A DNA stretch of 64,000 nt. Origin: an uncultured Prevotellaceae bacterium. Lineage in GTDB: Bacteria; Bacteroidota; Bacteroidia; Bacteroidales; Bacteroidaceae. The stretch covers positions 1-64,000 of the forward strand of contig CAMJQA010000011.1 in NCBI GenBank assembly GCA_946407895.1. Direction: 5' to 3'. The notes beneath the pieces were generated by a model. The model had not been told where the DNA came from and searched no databases. It saw nothing but the letters and a program-made list of their open reading frames with translations. Below are positions 39,866 through 50,220 of the stretch, piece after piece (the stretch's first letter is position 1; each line of letters starts with the position of its first letter). Position numbers and translations under genes: made by a program.

Positions 39866-42800
39866 TTATCTGATAAGTTTCTTCTTTCCGTCAATAATAT
39901 ATATTCCCTTAGGCAACTGGTAGCGGCCTGACTGGCTGGCTGGGTTCACGCGGCGGCCAGTAAGGTCGTAGGCTTGCCTGAGCCCTGCTCTCTGCTGACT
40001 GTTGCCCTTTGCCCATTCTGTCTCTTCCACACCGTCCTGAATAGGGAAGCCACATAGCAAGGCATAATCGCCCCGCTCATACTGCCATTGCAAGATGGGA
40101 TAGCCGTTGCCTGCTGAGGGATCGGCACACCAGGGAGAACCCCACTGGGCTGCCACCTGTTGCAGTTCAGCGTGGCTGCGTCCGCCGGGCACAACTTCTC
40201 CGCCCAGTTCCATGCCCGAGAAGACGTAGGTGCCCAGGAGCTGGTCGCCCTCGGCCGTAAAGGCAAAGGGAGCGGCTGAGGCCCCTATGACTGAGGGGTT
40301 CCAGGCAATGACATTCTGGTAGAGGCTGGGCGGAGTGGAGCTATTCTGCCCTCCAGCAGCTATGGGTGCAGCTATGGGGCCTTCAATGCGGCCGGCAGAA
40401 TAGCAGTTCTGGATGGTGAGGTCGGTGCGAACACGTCCCACCAGACCGCCGCAATAGTTGCTCGATGTGCCCGTGCCGGTGATGTCAACCCGAGTATAGA
40501 CGTTGCGAATGGTGATGGGCGAGTTGTTCAGCGTGCCACCCAACACCCCGGCATAGCCCTTGCTGACGAGGCGACCGGTGAAATAGCAGTTCTCCACAAT
40601 GACCGGCAACAGGTTGCCCTCGGCATCCTTAAAACTGCTGTGGCCCATATAGCCGCTGAGGATACCGCCACCCGAGGCCGTACTGGTAACATCGGCATCC
40701 ACAAAACCCACATTGCGGCACTCGCCACACATGGTGCCGAAGAAACTGGGATAGCCGCTGTCCGGCTCGGGACAGAGGTTCTTGATGACATGCCCCCGGC
40801 CGTCGAAGTTAATCCAGTAGCGGTAGCTGTTTGAAGACCCGTTTAGCTGCCTCCAGGCGTACCCGGCCATATCAACATCGGCAGTCATGGCGAAATACAC
40901 CATCTGTTCCCTGACAAGGACGTCGTGCATGTGGTCCAGCTGTTCGGGACGCGAGATGAGGTAGGGGCTCTCCGCCGTTCCGTCGCCCTGCTGGTAGGCG
41001 TAGTTCATGTCATGGGTACTCTGTATCATGCGGCTGATGAGGTCGGCCACCTGCTTGTCCGTGTAGGAGGGCGTCTGCAGGAGGGGCTCTGCCTCCTTCA
41101 GCACGGCCTCAGCCTCTGGCGAGCTATAGCCCCCTTCCTGTGCGCGCCTCACTTCAGCCTCCATTAGGAAGACCTGCCGCGACAGGGAGTCGTAGAGCTG
41201 GATACTCTGATTCAGACTGTCCAAGGTGCTGGCTATCTTAAGCAGCTGGGCATAGCGGATGTCATTGTCCTCGGTTCCGGCAGCAGCCTGTCGATAGGTC
41301 TGCAGGCTGGTGCGGTAGCCGTTATAGAAGGGCTTCTGCGTCTGTAGGGCCTCGTCTGCGCGGGCCTCGTAGTTGTTGAGCACGCTGGCCAGGGCGGTGG
41401 CATTCTTCTCACGATAGACAATCTGGGCATTGGCCATATAGAAGCGGGTAGAGGCCTCCATGGGCTCACTGGTGCGGAAACCGAAGCGCAGGGTTCCGCC
41501 GGTGACCAGACCGTAGAAGCTGCGCTGGAAGTTGCCTCGCAGGAAATTGTTGCTGATGGTATTGTCAGAAGCAGGAGGAACACCCGTCTGGTCGTCATTG
41601 TGGATGGGGGTGCCTACACCACCCACATAGGCCTCAACGCTGTTGCCCGTGTCGAAGGTGTTCACCTGCAGTTCGTAGAGTCCGTCGGGCATGCTGGTTC
41701 GCGTTTGATAGATGTCGAAACTGCTTGCCGCGCCTTTAACGTAGCCCAGTGGGCAGAACACCGACCCGGCTCCGCTCACGGGCGTGCAGTCCTCCGAAGC
41801 CTCCACGGTCCATCCGCGGAAGGCGCTCTTTTCCACGTCCATGTTCTGGAAGAGGTAGGTCTTGTTGGCCCCGTCTCCGGAGTAGAAAACAGGTCTCTGC
41901 TGAGGCGTGGTGCTGGGTGAACCGTTGTTTACCGAAGGCCATCCGTCGCGGCTCCAAGTAATCTTGTCCAGCAGCATGACACGGCCCTTTCCGTCATCCT
42001 TGGCATCGTAGGCGTGATACAGCAGCCAGTCGTCTCCGTTATCGTCGGTGATGATTTCGCTGTTGTGCCCGGTGCCCTTCCACCGGCTGTTGCCCTGTAT
42101 GATTGTGGTGTAGTTATTGTCGAACATCGTGCCGCCCTGCTTGTTGACGTAGGGTCCCATAATTGACGTGGAACGGCCCACAACGGTCTTGTACGTACTG
42201 TTCACGCCGTTGCAGCAGCTGCCTATACTGGCAAACATGTAGTAGTATCCGCCACGCTTGTGAATCATGACACCCTCGAAGGCGCCGCCACCAATCTTAG
42301 TCTTCTTCTTGAAGTCCTTGATCTTGAGCCCGTCCTCGCTCAGTTCTGAGATGTAGATGTCGTTGAAGCTGCCCCAGACGAGGTACTTCTTGTCCTTTTG
42401 CTCCACATAACAGGGGTCGATGCTGTTTTTCACACCAATCTCCGTACTGCGGAACAAGCGTCCCCGGTCGGTGAACTTGTCGGGCGACGAACCCGTTGCT
42501 ACACCGATTCCGGTGCGAGTGCCGTTGCCCCATAGGGCGCAGGCGTAGTACATGAGGTAGCGTCCGTCAACATAGTTCACGTCGCACGCCCAGAAGCTGT
42601 AGTAGTCCGTTGTCCGCTTGCCGCTGGCATCGGTGTAAGTGCTGTCGTTCCATGTAGGCCGTGCAATGACGTTGTTCAGCCGCTGCCACTTCACCAGATC
42701 CTTGCTGCGCAGGCCGCGCTGCCCAGTGGCGTAAGCATAGAAATAGCCGTCCTGAGCCCGCTGTATGCTGGGGTCGGGGAAATCGGAGTCATATACGGGG

Positions 42801-42880
42801 TTCGTATAGGTGGCCTGTGCTGCAACGGCCAGTGCCGACAGCCATCCGCAAACTATGGTAAACACACGTTTTGTCTTCAT
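39866..42880 (-). CDS. Secreted GH43-family glycosidase with extra modules and a sorting tail
   Basis: 1,004 residues. After a signal peptide (VCGWLSALAVAAQA) comes a GH43 five-bladed propeller with DSDFPDPS (base Asp36), VKNSIDPCYV, GGGAFEGVMI for the acid Glu, and GHNSEI. Around residue 355-510 a carbohydrate-binding-like beta region follows, then a helical stretch, then GLUG-like repeats (GTMCGECRNVGFVDADVTS) and the tail YDLTGRRVNPASQ...KGIYIIDGKK, a probable type IX sorting signal. GH43 enzymes act on arabinose or xylose linkages. The ATG at 42880 is chosen because the promoter box at 42911-42918 lies inside the longer reading. Confidence 0.88.
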   Translation of the reverse strand: MKTKRVFTIVCGWLSALAVAAQATYTNPVYDSDFPDPSIQRAQDGYFYAYATGQRGLRSKDLVKWQRLNNVIARPTWNDSTYTDASGKRTTDYYSFWACDVNYVDGRYLMYYACALWGNGTRTGIGVATGSSPDKFTDRGRLFRSTEIGVKNSIDPCYVEQKDKKYLVWGSFNDIYISELSEDGLKIKDFKKKTKIGGGAFEGVMIHKRGGYYYMFASIGSCCNGVNSTYKTVVGRSTSIMGPYVNKQGGTMFDNNYTTIIQGNSRWKGTGHNSEIITDDNGDDWLLYHAYDAKDDGKGRVMLLDKITWSRDGWPSVNNGSPSTTPQQRPVFYSGDGANKTYLFQNMDVEKSAFRGWTVEASEDCTPVSGAGSVFCPLGYVKGAASSFDIYQTRTSMPDGLYELQVNTFDTGNSVEAYVGGVGTPIHNDDQTGVPPASDNTISNNFLRGNFQRSFYGLVTGGTLRFGFRTSEPMEASTRFYMANAQIVYREKNATALASVLNNYEARADEALQTQKPFYNGYRTSLQTYRQAAAGTEDNDIRYAQLLKIASTLDSLNQSIQLYDSLSRQVFLMEAEVRRAQEGGYSSPEAEAVLKEAEPLLQTPSYTDKQVADLISRMIQSTHDMNYAYQQGDGTAESPYLISRPEQLDHMHDVLVREQMVYFAMTADVDMAGYAWRQLNGSSNSYRYWINFDGRGHVIKNLCPEPDSGYPSFFGTMCGECRNVGFVDADVTSTASGGGILSGYMGHSSFKDAEGNLLPVIVENCYFTGRLVSKGYAGVLGGTLNNSPITIRNVYTRVDITGTGTSSNYCGGLVGRVRTDLTIQNCYSAGRIEGPIAAPIAAGGQNSSTPPSLYQNVIAWNPSVIGASAAPFAFTAEGDQLLGTYVFSGMELGGEVVPGGRSHAELQQVAAQWGSPWCADPSAGNGYPILQWQYERGDYALLCGFPIQDGVEETEWAKGNSQQRAGLRQAYDLTGRRVNPASQSGRYQLPKGIYIIDGKKKLIR

Positions 42881-42910
42881 TATCTTGCTGAACCTTCTAT
42901 TTTTCGGGGT

Positions 42911-42918
42911 CAAAGATA
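42911..42918 (-). promoter_or_regulatory. -7 box for the GH43 gene
   Basis: The minus strand reads TATCTTTG here, 31 bp before the ATG at 42880, which supports that start. Confidence 0.6.
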
Positions 42919-43027
42919 CGCATTTTATTCTAAAGTAGAAACTCTTTTACGAAAAATGTTATGCCTTTGGGGTCGCCTGCCCCATTTTATTACAGTAATG
43001 ATTGGGGCATGAACGGGAATCCCTTTG

Positions 43028-44305
43028 TCAGTCTCTCTTGAAAATATCGCGCGTATATACCTTATCCTTTACATCGTCCAGGCAGGTATCATAACGGTTT
43101 GCTATGATAGCCTGAGCCTGAGCCTTGAATGCCGACAAATTGTTTACAACGCGGCTTCCGAAGAAAGTGGAGCCGTCGGGTATGGTGGGCTCGTAGATGA
43201 TGACGGTTGCACCCTTTGCCTTGACGCGTTTCATGATGCCCTGTATGGCCGACTGCCGGAAATTGTCGCTATTGGACTTCATAGTCAGTCGGAAGACGCC
43301 GATTACTACGTCGCGCTCCTTCTGTGCATCCCACTGGCTGTTGGACCCATACGCTCCAGCCATCTCCAGCACGCGGTCGGCAATGAAGTCCTTGCGCGTA
43401 GCATTGCTGGTGACGATGGCGCTCATCATATTCTGCGGCACGGAGGCATAGTTGGCCAGCAGCTGCTTGGTGTCCTTGGGCAGGCAGTACCCGCCGTATC
43501 CGAAACTGGGGTTGTTGTAGTGGTTGCCGATGCGGGGGTCGAGGCCTACGCCCTCAATGATGGCCTGGGTGTTGAGTCCCTTCAGTTCGGCATAGGTGTC
43601 CAGTTCGTTGAAGTATGACACGCGGAGGGCTAGGTATGTATTGGCAAAAAGTTTTACAGCCTCTGCTTCTGTTGAGCCCATGAACAGGGTGGGTATGTCC
43701 GTCTTCAGGGCTCCCTCCTGCAGCAGGGCGGCAAACTCGTCGGCCTTCTGGCAGAGGAAGGCATCGTCCTGCGGCCGTCCCACGATGATGCGGCTGGGAT
43801 AGAGATTGTCGTAGAGGGCCTTGCTCTCGCGGAGGAACTCGGGCGAGAAGATGATGTTGGGCACCACCACCTTCATCGTGCCGTCAGAGAGGCGTTCGCG
43901 GTAGGAGAGCCTTTGGCGCACCTGTTCGGTATAGCCTACGGGAATGGTACTTTTGATGACCATTACGGCATCCGGGTTCACACTGAGCACAAGGTCGATT
44001 ACGTCCTCAATATGGTGCGTGTCGAAGTTGTTTGTCTTGGGATCGTAGTTGGTGGGCGCGGCAATGATGACGAAGTCGGCATTCCTGTAAGCCTGACGGC
44101 CATCGAGCGTGGCAGTCAGGTCAAGTACCTTCTCGGCAAAGTACTTCTCGATATACTCGTCCTGGATGGGCGAGATGCGACGATTAATCTTCTCCACCTT
44201 TTCCGGGATGATATCCACGGCAACAACATGGTTATGGACTGAGAGCAATGTTGCAATGCTCAGTCCGACATAGCCTGTTCCGGCTACTGCGATATTCTTC
44301 TGCAT
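43028..44305 (-). CDS. ugd: UDP-glucose 6-dehydrogenase (nucleotide-sugar dehydrogenase)
   Basis: 425 residues, NAD-dependent, forming UDP-glucuronate for surface polysaccharides. The dinucleotide motif is [14 protein letters not shown] at the start. [14 protein letters not shown] and the catalytic loop [15 protein letters not shown] with its Cys follow. The end [11 protein letters not shown] is typical of the short single-chain forms. It is divergent from rmlC, and a -7 box TACCTTTG lies on the minus strand at 44340-44333. UDP-mannose-type specificities cannot be excluded. Confidence 0.92.
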   Translation of the reverse strand: MQKNIAVAGTGYVGLSIATLLSVHNHVVAVDIIPEKVEKINRRISPIQDEYIEKYFAEKVLDLTATLDGRQAYRNADFVIIAAPTNYDPKTNNFDTHHIEDVIDLVLSVNPDAVMVIKSTIPVGYTEQVRQRLSYRERLSDGTMKVVVPNIIFSPEFLRESKALYDNLYPSRIIVGRPQDDAFLCQKADEFAALLQEGALKTDIPTLFMGSTEAEAVKLFANTYLALRVSYFNELDTYAELKGLNTQAIIEGVGLDPRIGNHYNNPSFGYGGYCLPKDTKQLLANYASVPQNMMSAIVTSNATRKDFIADRVLEMAGAYGSNSQWDAQKERDVVIGVFRLTMKSNSDNFRQSAIQGIMKRVKAKGATVIIYEPTIPDGSTFFGSRVVNNLSAFKAQAQAIIANRYDTCLDDVKDKVYTRDIFKRD

Positions 44306-44391
44306 AGTTATCTACCTATTAGTTTGAGACCGCAAAGGTAGTAATAACTGGCGAAAGAAGAAAGGAAAACGTGAAATAAATCTTAATTCAT

Positions 44392-44422
44392 TTTGTATTT
44401 CGCCCGGTTTACACTATCTTTG
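44392..44422 (+). promoter_or_regulatory. Promoter of the rml operon
   Basis: TTTG (44392-44395) and TATCTTTG (44415-44422) are 19 bp apart, 42 bp before the GTG start of rmlC. Confidence 0.8.
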
Positions 44423-44463
44423 TACCCGAAAACGGTAATATAGAGGAATTTGATAATATTGAG

Positions 44464-45033
44464 GTGGAAGTAATTAAGACTAACCTGGATGGCGTATTCA
44501 TCCTGAAGCCCCGTCTCTTCAAGGACGCGAGGGGCTATTTCTTCGAGAGCTATTCACAGCGGGAATTCGATGAGAAGGTTATGCCCATCCGTTTTGTGCA
44601 AGACAATGAGAGCATGAGCGCATACGGAGTCATCCGAGGGCTCCATTACCAAAGGATGCCCTATACGCAGAGCAAGCTGGTGAGGTGTGTGCGCGGTTCG
44701 GTGCTGGACGTGGCGGTGGACATCCGCCGGGGCAGCCCTACGTTCGGGCAGCACGTAGCCGTTGAACTGAACGAGGAGAACAAACTGATGTTCTTTGTGC
44801 CCCGTGGCTTTGCCCACGGATTCTCTGTGCTGAGCGAGACGGCAGTCTTCCAGTACAAATGTGATAATTTCTATCACCCCGAGGCCGAGGCAGGCATTAG
44901 CCTCAGGGACGAAGCGCTGGGTATTGACTGGCGCATTCCGGTGGAGAAGGCCATACTGAGCGAGAAAGACCTGCACCACGCTCTGCTGAAGGACTGCGTG
45001 ACGGACTTTGGCATAGACGATAAACTGTACTGA
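44464..45033 (+). CDS. rmlC: dTDP-4-dehydrorhamnose 3,5-epimerase
   Basis: 189 residues, the third step of dTDP-L-rhamnose synthesis. The family motifs are FKDARGYFFESY, RGLHYQRMPYTQSKLVR with the catalytic His, and FVPRGFAHGFSVLSE. The start codon is GTG at 44464. It heads a C-D-A-B gene order and lies 15 bp before rmlD. Confidence 0.97.
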   Translation: MEVIKTNLDGVFILKPRLFKDARGYFFESYSQREFDEKVMPIRFVQDNESMSAYGVIRGLHYQRMPYTQSKLVRCVRGSVLDVAVDIRRGSPTFGQHVAVELNEENKLMFFVPRGFAHGFSVLSETAVFQYKCDNFYHPEAEAGISLRDEALGIDWRIPVEKAILSEKDLHHALLKDCVTDFGIDDKLY

Positions 45034-45048
45034 GGAGGACGCAGGGCT

Positions 45049-45954
45049 ATGAACATACTGATAACCGGAGCCAACGGCCAGCTGGGCCGAGAGATGCGTT
45101 TGCTGGCGCAGGAGAGCACAGACCACTACGTCTTCACCGACGTCACCGAGGCGGAGGGGCTGGAGACCACCTTCCTCGACATTACCGACCGCCAGTCGGT
45201 CAACCAGATGGTGCTGGAGCGGGGCATCGAGGTCATCGTGAACTGCGCAGCCTATACGAACGTGGATGCGGCGGAAACAAACGAGGAACTGGCCGAGCAG
45301 CTCAATGCCGGGGCGCCCGGGAACCTGGCCCTGGCCATGAAGGAGTCAGGCGGATTGCTGGTGCACATAAGCACCGACTATGTCTTCGGCAAGGAACCAT
45401 ACAACACCCCGTGCCGCGAGGATAGAACGGGCACCCCGACCGGGGCCTATGGACGCACCAAACTGCACGGCGAAGAGCGCATCATCCAGAGCGGGTGCCA
45501 GCACATAATCCTACGCACGGCCTGGCTCTACAGCGAATATGGCAAGAACTTCGTCAGGACGATGCTCAGCCTGACAGCCTCAAGGCCGGTGCTGAAGGTG
45601 GTCTTCGACCAGGTGGGCACCCCAACCTATGCGCTCGACCTGGCTCGGGCCATCACAGCGATAATTGCCCAGTATGCCCGCAGGCAGCATACGCCCTGGG
45701 AGAAGACCGGCATCTACCACTACTCCAACGAGGGTGTCTGCTCCTGGTTCGATTTCACCCGTATGATTGCGGAGTATGCCGGCCACAAGGACTGCGACAT
45801 ACAGCCTTGCCGCAGCAGCGAGTTCCCCAGCCCCGTAAGGCGTCCCGCCTACAGCGTACTCGACAAGACGAAGGTGAAGCAGACGTTCGGGCTGAGGATT
45901 CCCTACTGGACCGACTCGCTGAAGGCCTGCCTCAGCAAACTGTTGGAAACATAG
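45049..45954 (+). CDS. rmlD: dTDP-4-dehydrorhamnose reductase
   Basis: 301 residues, the last step of dTDP-L-rhamnose synthesis, NAD(P)H-dependent. It has MNILITGANGQLGREM, NCAAYTNVDAAE, STDYVFG and the catalytic YGRTKLHGE segment (YxxxK). The length is slightly above usual because of an insert near residue 195-215. It is translated with rmlC from one transcript. Confidence 0.96.
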   Translation: MNILITGANGQLGREMRLLAQESTDHYVFTDVTEAEGLETTFLDITDRQSVNQMVLERGIEVIVNCAAYTNVDAAETNEELAEQLNAGAPGNLALAMKESGGLLVHISTDYVFGKEPYNTPCREDRTGTPTGAYGRTKLHGEERIIQSGCQHIILRTAWLYSEYGKNFVRTMLSLTASRPVLKVVFDQVGTPTYALDLARAITAIIAQYARRQHTPWEKTGIYHYSNEGVCSWFDFTRMIAEYAGHKDCDIQPCRSSEFPSPVRRPAYSVLDKTKVKQTFGLRIPYWTDSLKACLSKLLET

Positions 45955-45986
45955 CGACAATGCCTAATGGCAAATCTGCATAAAAC

Positions 45987-46892
45987 ATGAAAGGAATAGT
46001 ATTAGCAGGTGGTTCGGGTACCAGGCTTTACCCCATCACTAAGGGAATCAGCAAGCAGCTGATGCCCATTTACGACAAGCCTATGATTTACTACCCCATC
46101 AGCGTACTGATGCTGGCGGGCATAAGGGAGATACTGATCATCTCCACGCCCTTCGACTTGCCCGGCTTCCGCCGCCTGCTGGGCGACGGCAGCGACTATG
46201 GCGTGCACTTCGAGTATGCCGAGCAGCCAAGCCCCGACGGCCTGGCGCAGGCCTTCACCATCGGCGCCGACTTCATCGGCAGCGACTGCGCCTGCCTGGT
46301 GCTGGGAGACAACATTTTCCAGGGCAACGGATTCAGCCAGATGCTGCGCAATGCCGTAAGGACTGCCGAGGAGGAGGGCAAGGCCACCGTTTTCGGCTAT
46401 TGGGTAAACGACCCGGAACGCTACGGCGTGGCCGAGTTTGACAAGGAGGGCAACTGCCTCTCCATAGAGGAGAAGCCCCAGAATCCCAAGAGCAACTACG
46501 CAGTTGTGGGCCTCTACTTCTACCCGAACAAGGTGGTTGACGTGGCGCGGCACATACAGCCCAGCGCACGCGGAGAATATGAGATTACGACAGTGAACCA
46601 ACGGTTCCTGGAGGACGGCGAGCTGAAGGTGCAGACGCTGGGACGCGGCTTTGCATGGCTCGATACGGGCACGCACGACTCCCTCTCGGAAGCCTCCACC
46701 TACATCGAGGTACTCGAGAAGCGCCAGGGCCTGAAGGTGGGATGCCTCGAGGGCATTGCCTACCGCAAGGGCTGGATTGACGAAGAGCGCATGCGGCAGC
46801 TGGCTCAGCCCATGCTGAAGAACCAGTATGGCCAGTATCTGCTGAAAGTAATTGACGAGGTCAAGAAATTCGGCCCCGGAATAGACCTCTGA
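45987..46892 (+). CDS. rmlA: Glucose-1-phosphate thymidylyltransferase
   Basis: 301 residues, the first step: dTTP plus glucose-1-phosphate gives dTDP-glucose. It has [39 protein letters not shown] and [20 protein letters not shown]. It lies 32 bp after rmlD. The 145-bp spacer to rmlB holds the 22-bp repeat array. Confidence 0.97.
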   Translation: MKGIVLAGGSGTRLYPITKGISKQLMPIYDKPMIYYPISVLMLAGIREILIISTPFDLPGFRRLLGDGSDYGVHFEYAEQPSPDGLAQAFTIGADFIGSDCACLVLGDNIFQGNGFSQMLRNAVRTAEEEGKATVFGYWVNDPERYGVAEFDKEGNCLSIEEKPQNPKSNYAVVGLYFYPNKVVDVARHIQPSARGEYEITTVNQRFLEDGELKVQTLGRGFAWLDTGTHDSLSEASTYIEVLEKRQGLKVGCLEGIAYRKGWIDEERMRQLAQPMLKNQYGQYLLKVIDEVKKFGPGIDL

Positions 46893-46914
46893 CAGCCCCT
46901 GCCGCTTTTGCGGT

Positions 46915-46989
46915 ACCCGGGTCAAAATCTTGCAAGACCCGGGTCTTGCAAATCCGCAACCCGGGTCTTGCAAACACAGCCCCCCCGGG
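46915..46989. repeat. 22-bp repeat array with CCCGGG cores in the rmlA-rmlB spacer
   Basis: Units begin at 46915, 46937 and 46959, each starting ACCCGGGT; a fourth CCCGGG lies at 46984. Positions 46930-46951 form a perfect 22-bp palindrome (TTGCAAGACCC and its complement). It could attenuate or terminate transcription between rmlA and rmlB or bind a protein. Confidence 0.75.
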
Positions 46990-47037
46990 AAACGAGCTAA
47001 GACCAACCCTGTAGAACCCTCAAAATAGTAAACCGAA

Positions 47038-48174
47038 ATGAAAAGAAATATAGTTATCACCGGCGGCGCAGGCTTCATAGGAAGTCATGTGGTTCGCCTC
47101 TTCGTAAACAAGTACCCCCAGTATAACATCATCAACCTGGACAAACTGACCTATGCAGGCAACCTGGCCAACCTGAAGGACGTGGAAAACCGTCCGAACT
47201 ACAAGTTCGTCAAGATGGACATCTGCGACTACGAAGCCTTCCTGCAGCTGATGAAGGATGAGCACGTTGACGGCATCATCCACCTGGCAGCCGAGAGCCA
47301 TGTTGACCGCAGCATCAAGGACCCCTTCACCTTTGCCCGCACAAACGTAATGGGAACCCTATCCCTGCTGCAGGCCGCCAAGGTGTACTGGGAATCGCTG
47401 CCCGAAAAGTACGAGGGCAAGCGCTTCTACCACATCTCTACCGACGAGGTCTATGGTGCACTCGAGATGACAAATCCCGAGGGAATCGAGCCCCCCTTCA
47501 CCACCACCGCCAGCAGTAGCAAGCATCACCTGGCCTACGGCAAAGATTTCTTCTACGAGACGACGAAGTATAATCCCCACTCCCCCTACTCGGCAGCAAA
47601 GGCCAGCTCGGACCACTTCGTCCGCGCCTATCACGACACCTATGGTATGCCCACAATCGTTACGAACTGCTCCAACAACTACGGGCCCTATCAGTTTCCC
47701 GAGAAGCTGATACCCCTCTTCATCAACAACATCCGGCACCGCAAGCCGCTGCCCGTCTATGGCAAGGGCGAAAACGTGCGCGACTGGCTCTTCGTTGAGG
47801 ACCATGCACGGGCCATCGACGTCATCTTCCATCAGGGCAAGGTGGCCGAGACGTACAATATAGGCGGCTTCAACGAATGGAAGAATATTGACATCATCCG
47901 CGTTGTCATCAATACGGTTGACCGCCTGCTGGGGCGCAAGGAGGGCGAGGATATGAACCTCATCACCTACGTCACCGACCGCCTTGGGCACGATGCCCGC
48001 TATGCCATCGACAGCACCAAGCTGCAGAAGGAACTGGGATGGGAACCCAGCCTGCAGTTCGAGGAAGGCATCGAGAAGACCGTGCGCTGGTACCTGGACA
48101 ACCAGGAGTGGATGGACCAGATAACCAGCGGCGAATACGAGAAGTACTACGAGAGCATGTATGCCGGGCGGTAA
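47038..48174 (+). CDS. rmlB: dTDP-glucose 4,6-dehydratase
   Basis: 378 residues, the second step of the pathway, NAD-dependent. It has ITGGAGFIGSHVVRLF, HLAAESHVDRSI, ISTDEVYGAL and YSAAKASSDHFV (YxxxK) plus TNCSNNYGPYQFPEKLIP. It completes the rhamnose set. About 25-30 residues longer than many family members, with the extra segment around residues 100-165. Confidence 0.97.
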   Translation: MKRNIVITGGAGFIGSHVVRLFVNKYPQYNIINLDKLTYAGNLANLKDVENRPNYKFVKMDICDYEAFLQLMKDEHVDGIIHLAAESHVDRSIKDPFTFARTNVMGTLSLLQAAKVYWESLPEKYEGKRFYHISTDEVYGALEMTNPEGIEPPFTTTASSSKHHLAYGKDFFYETTKYNPHSPYSAAKASSDHFVRAYHDTYGMPTIVTNCSNNYGPYQFPEKLIPLFINNIRHRKPLPVYGKGENVRDWLFVEDHARAIDVIFHQGKVAETYNIGGFNEWKNIDIIRVVINTVDRLLGRKEGEDMNLITYVTDRLGHDARYAIDSTKLQKELGWEPSLQFEEGIEKTVRWYLDNQEWMDQITSGEYEKYYESMYAGR

Positions 48175-48225
48175 CGCTGCGGCATACAGCCCCACAAGGT
48201 TAAACATAATTAAGACGCTACAGAA

Positions 48226-49347
48226 ATGAAAAGCAAGACCCTCCTGATTGCAGCATTTGGCTGCTTCATCCTGGCCCTAAGCGGGTGCAGACCGGCCGAG
48301 AAGGCCAAAGTAGAGAGCACAGTCACCAACCCCATCCCCCTGAAGTTCGGCGACCCCTATCTGCTGCACGCCAGCGACGGCCGCTACTATATGTACGGCA
48401 CTTCAATGGCCGACGGCTTCGAGGCATTCGTCAGCGACGACCTGCTGAACTGGGAGTCCTGCGGGCGCATCTACCAAGGCGGAGGCCAGGAGCAATGGTG
48501 CGTGGATTGTTTCTGGGCACCCGAAGTCTATGAGCGAGACGGTAAGTACTACCTCTTCTTCAGCGCCAATTATCGCGAGAATCCCACCAATGAAGGTGAG
48601 AACTTCAAAATAGGCGTTGCCGTCAGCGACAGCCCTGCCGGTCCCTTTACCGACCTGATGAACCGACCCATCTTCAATCCCGAGTATCCCATTATAGATG
48701 CCAATGTATATTTCGATGATGAGGCCGGACGATGCTACCTCTACTTCAGCCGCTGCTGCTACAAGCACAGCGTAGAGAGCGAGATAGCCGACTCGCTGCG
48801 CCAGGCCGGCTCCTACCCCGAGATTGAGGAGAGCTGGGTCTATGGCGTTGAGCTGAAGCCCGACTTCAGCGGCATCATTGGCGAGCCTCAGCTGCTTCTG
48901 GCTCCGCCTACCCGCCTGGACGACGTTCAGGCAGAATGGGAAAGCCGCAGCGCCACACAGGGCGAGGCCAACCGCCGATGGACGGAAGGTAGCTTCCTGA
49001 TAAAAGAGGGACACACGTTCTATATAATGTACAGCGCCAACTGCTATCAGGGCAAGAACTATGCGGTAGGCTATGCCACGGGGCAGAATCCTCTGGGTCC
49101 GTTCCAAAAGGCAGCCAACAACCCTGTTCTGCAGGAGAACGTCAGCCAGGGCGGCACAGTAATGGGCACGGGTCACAACATGGTCATTACAATGCCCGAT
49201 GGCAACCGCTACTGCGTCTATCACGGACGTATGAGCGACAATCCCGACGAGCGCGTTGTCCTGATGGACCGGATGGACATCAGCCAGGACGGCATCCTTA
49301 CGGTTGACGGCCCCACCACCGAACCACAGCAAATATGCATTAAATAG
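48226..49347 (+). CDS. GH43-family lipoprotein
   Basis: 373 residues with a lipobox (FILALSGC, Cys21). The propeller motifs of GH43 are FGDPYLLHASDGRYYMYGT (base Asp), CFWAPEVYERDGKYYLFFSA, IIDANVYFDDE, WTEGSFLIKEGHTFYIMYSAN (Glu) and GTGHNMVI. The family removes arabinose, xylose or galactose residues. It follows rmlB by 51 bp but is unlikely to be part of rhamnose synthesis. Confidence 0.88.
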   Translation: MKSKTLLIAAFGCFILALSGCRPAEKAKVESTVTNPIPLKFGDPYLLHASDGRYYMYGTSMADGFEAFVSDDLLNWESCGRIYQGGGQEQWCVDCFWAPEVYERDGKYYLFFSANYRENPTNEGENFKIGVAVSDSPAGPFTDLMNRPIFNPEYPIIDANVYFDDEAGRCYLYFSRCCYKHSVESEIADSLRQAGSYPEIEESWVYGVELKPDFSGIIGEPQLLLAPPTRLDDVQAEWESRSATQGEANRRWTEGSFLIKEGHTFYIMYSANCYQGKNYAVGYATGQNPLGPFQKAANNPVLQENVSQGGTVMGTGHNMVITMPDGNRYCVYHGRMSDNPDERVVLMDRMDISQDGILTVDGPTTEPQQICIK

Positions 49348-49406
49348 AATCAGTACCGGCCTCTTCATTCCACTTTATACCGACCCTTGAAGATATAAAT
49401 AGAGCT

Positions 49407-50174
49407 ATGGATTTTGAACTTTGGACTTTCCTTATCTATGCGATGCTCGTCCTGGCGGTCATTGTATTCATCTCGCTCTATTTCGTAACGGCTGGCTACG
49501 GACAGTTCCGCACGCGTCAATGGGGTTGGAGCATCAATAACAAAGTGGCTTGGACGCTGATGGAGGCTCCTGTCTTTCTGGTCATGCTGGCTGTCTGGCG
49601 TACATCAGGTTGGAGCCGTCACGTCCCCGAGCTGGTACTGCTTGGCCTCTTCCTGTTGCACTACTTCCAGCGCAGTTTCGTCTTTCCGTGGCTGATGACG
49701 GGAAAGAGCCGAATGCCCGTAGCCATCATGCTTATGGGCGTTGTATTCAATGTTATCAACGGAATTATGCAGGGTGGCGGTCTATACTGGTATCCCAATC
49801 TCGATTTCCAGGAGGGGACGGCTTACCTGCTTCGCTGGAATGCCATATTAGGCATACTGCTCTTCATACTGGGCTTGTCTGTCAACTGGCATTCAGATTA
49901 TGTTATACGCCATCTCCGTCAACCAGGCGATACGCGCCACTACCTTCCTCAGCGCGGCATGTACCGCTATGTAACCAGTGCAAACTATTTGGGAGAGCTA
50001 ATGGAGTGGACTGGCTATGCACTGGCTGCTGCCACGCCTGTGGCCTGGGTCTTTCCCATCTGGACGGCAGCCAACCTTGTGCCCCGGGCACACTCTATTC
50101 ACAAGAAATACCGTGCCCAGTTCGGTGATGCTGCAGTAGGTTCGCGTAAACGCATCATCCCGTTCTTATATTAA
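49407..50174 (+). CDS. Steroid 5-alpha-reductase-like membrane protein (SRD5A/DUF1295 type)
   Basis: 255 residues with about six membrane spans. The C-terminal signature of the 3-oxo-5-alpha-steroid 4-dehydrogenase family is clear: YVTSANYLGELMEWTGYAL, a TAANLVPRAHSIHKKY segment and a final RKRIIPFLY, the NADPH-binding end. In gut Bacteroidota, such proteins of about 255 residues reduce the delta-4 double bond of 3-oxo steroids or bile acids to the 5-alpha form. It is followed by an OYE-type reductase and an SDR. Substrate is inferred from family and context. Confidence 0.85.
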   Translation: MDFELWTFLIYAMLVLAVIVFISLYFVTAGYGQFRTRQWGWSINNKVAWTLMEAPVFLVMLAVWRTSGWSRHVPELVLLGLFLLHYFQRSFVFPWLMTGKSRMPVAIMLMGVVFNVINGIMQGGGLYWYPNLDFQEGTAYLLRWNAILGILLFILGLSVNWHSDYVIRHLRQPGDTRHYLPQRGMYRYVTSANYLGELMEWTGYALAAATPVAWVFPIWTAANLVPRAHSIHKKYRAQFGDAAVGSRKRIIPFLY

Positions 50175-50220
50175 TAAGGAAAGAATGAATTAAGTGCCAG
50201 TAAAAAACAATATAGAATAT

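Noticed and set aside
43028-48174. A full capsule or O-antigen locus around ugd and rmlCDAB
   Set aside because: There are no glycosyltransferase, flippase, polymerase or Wzz genes nearby; only sugar-nucleotide synthesis is visible.
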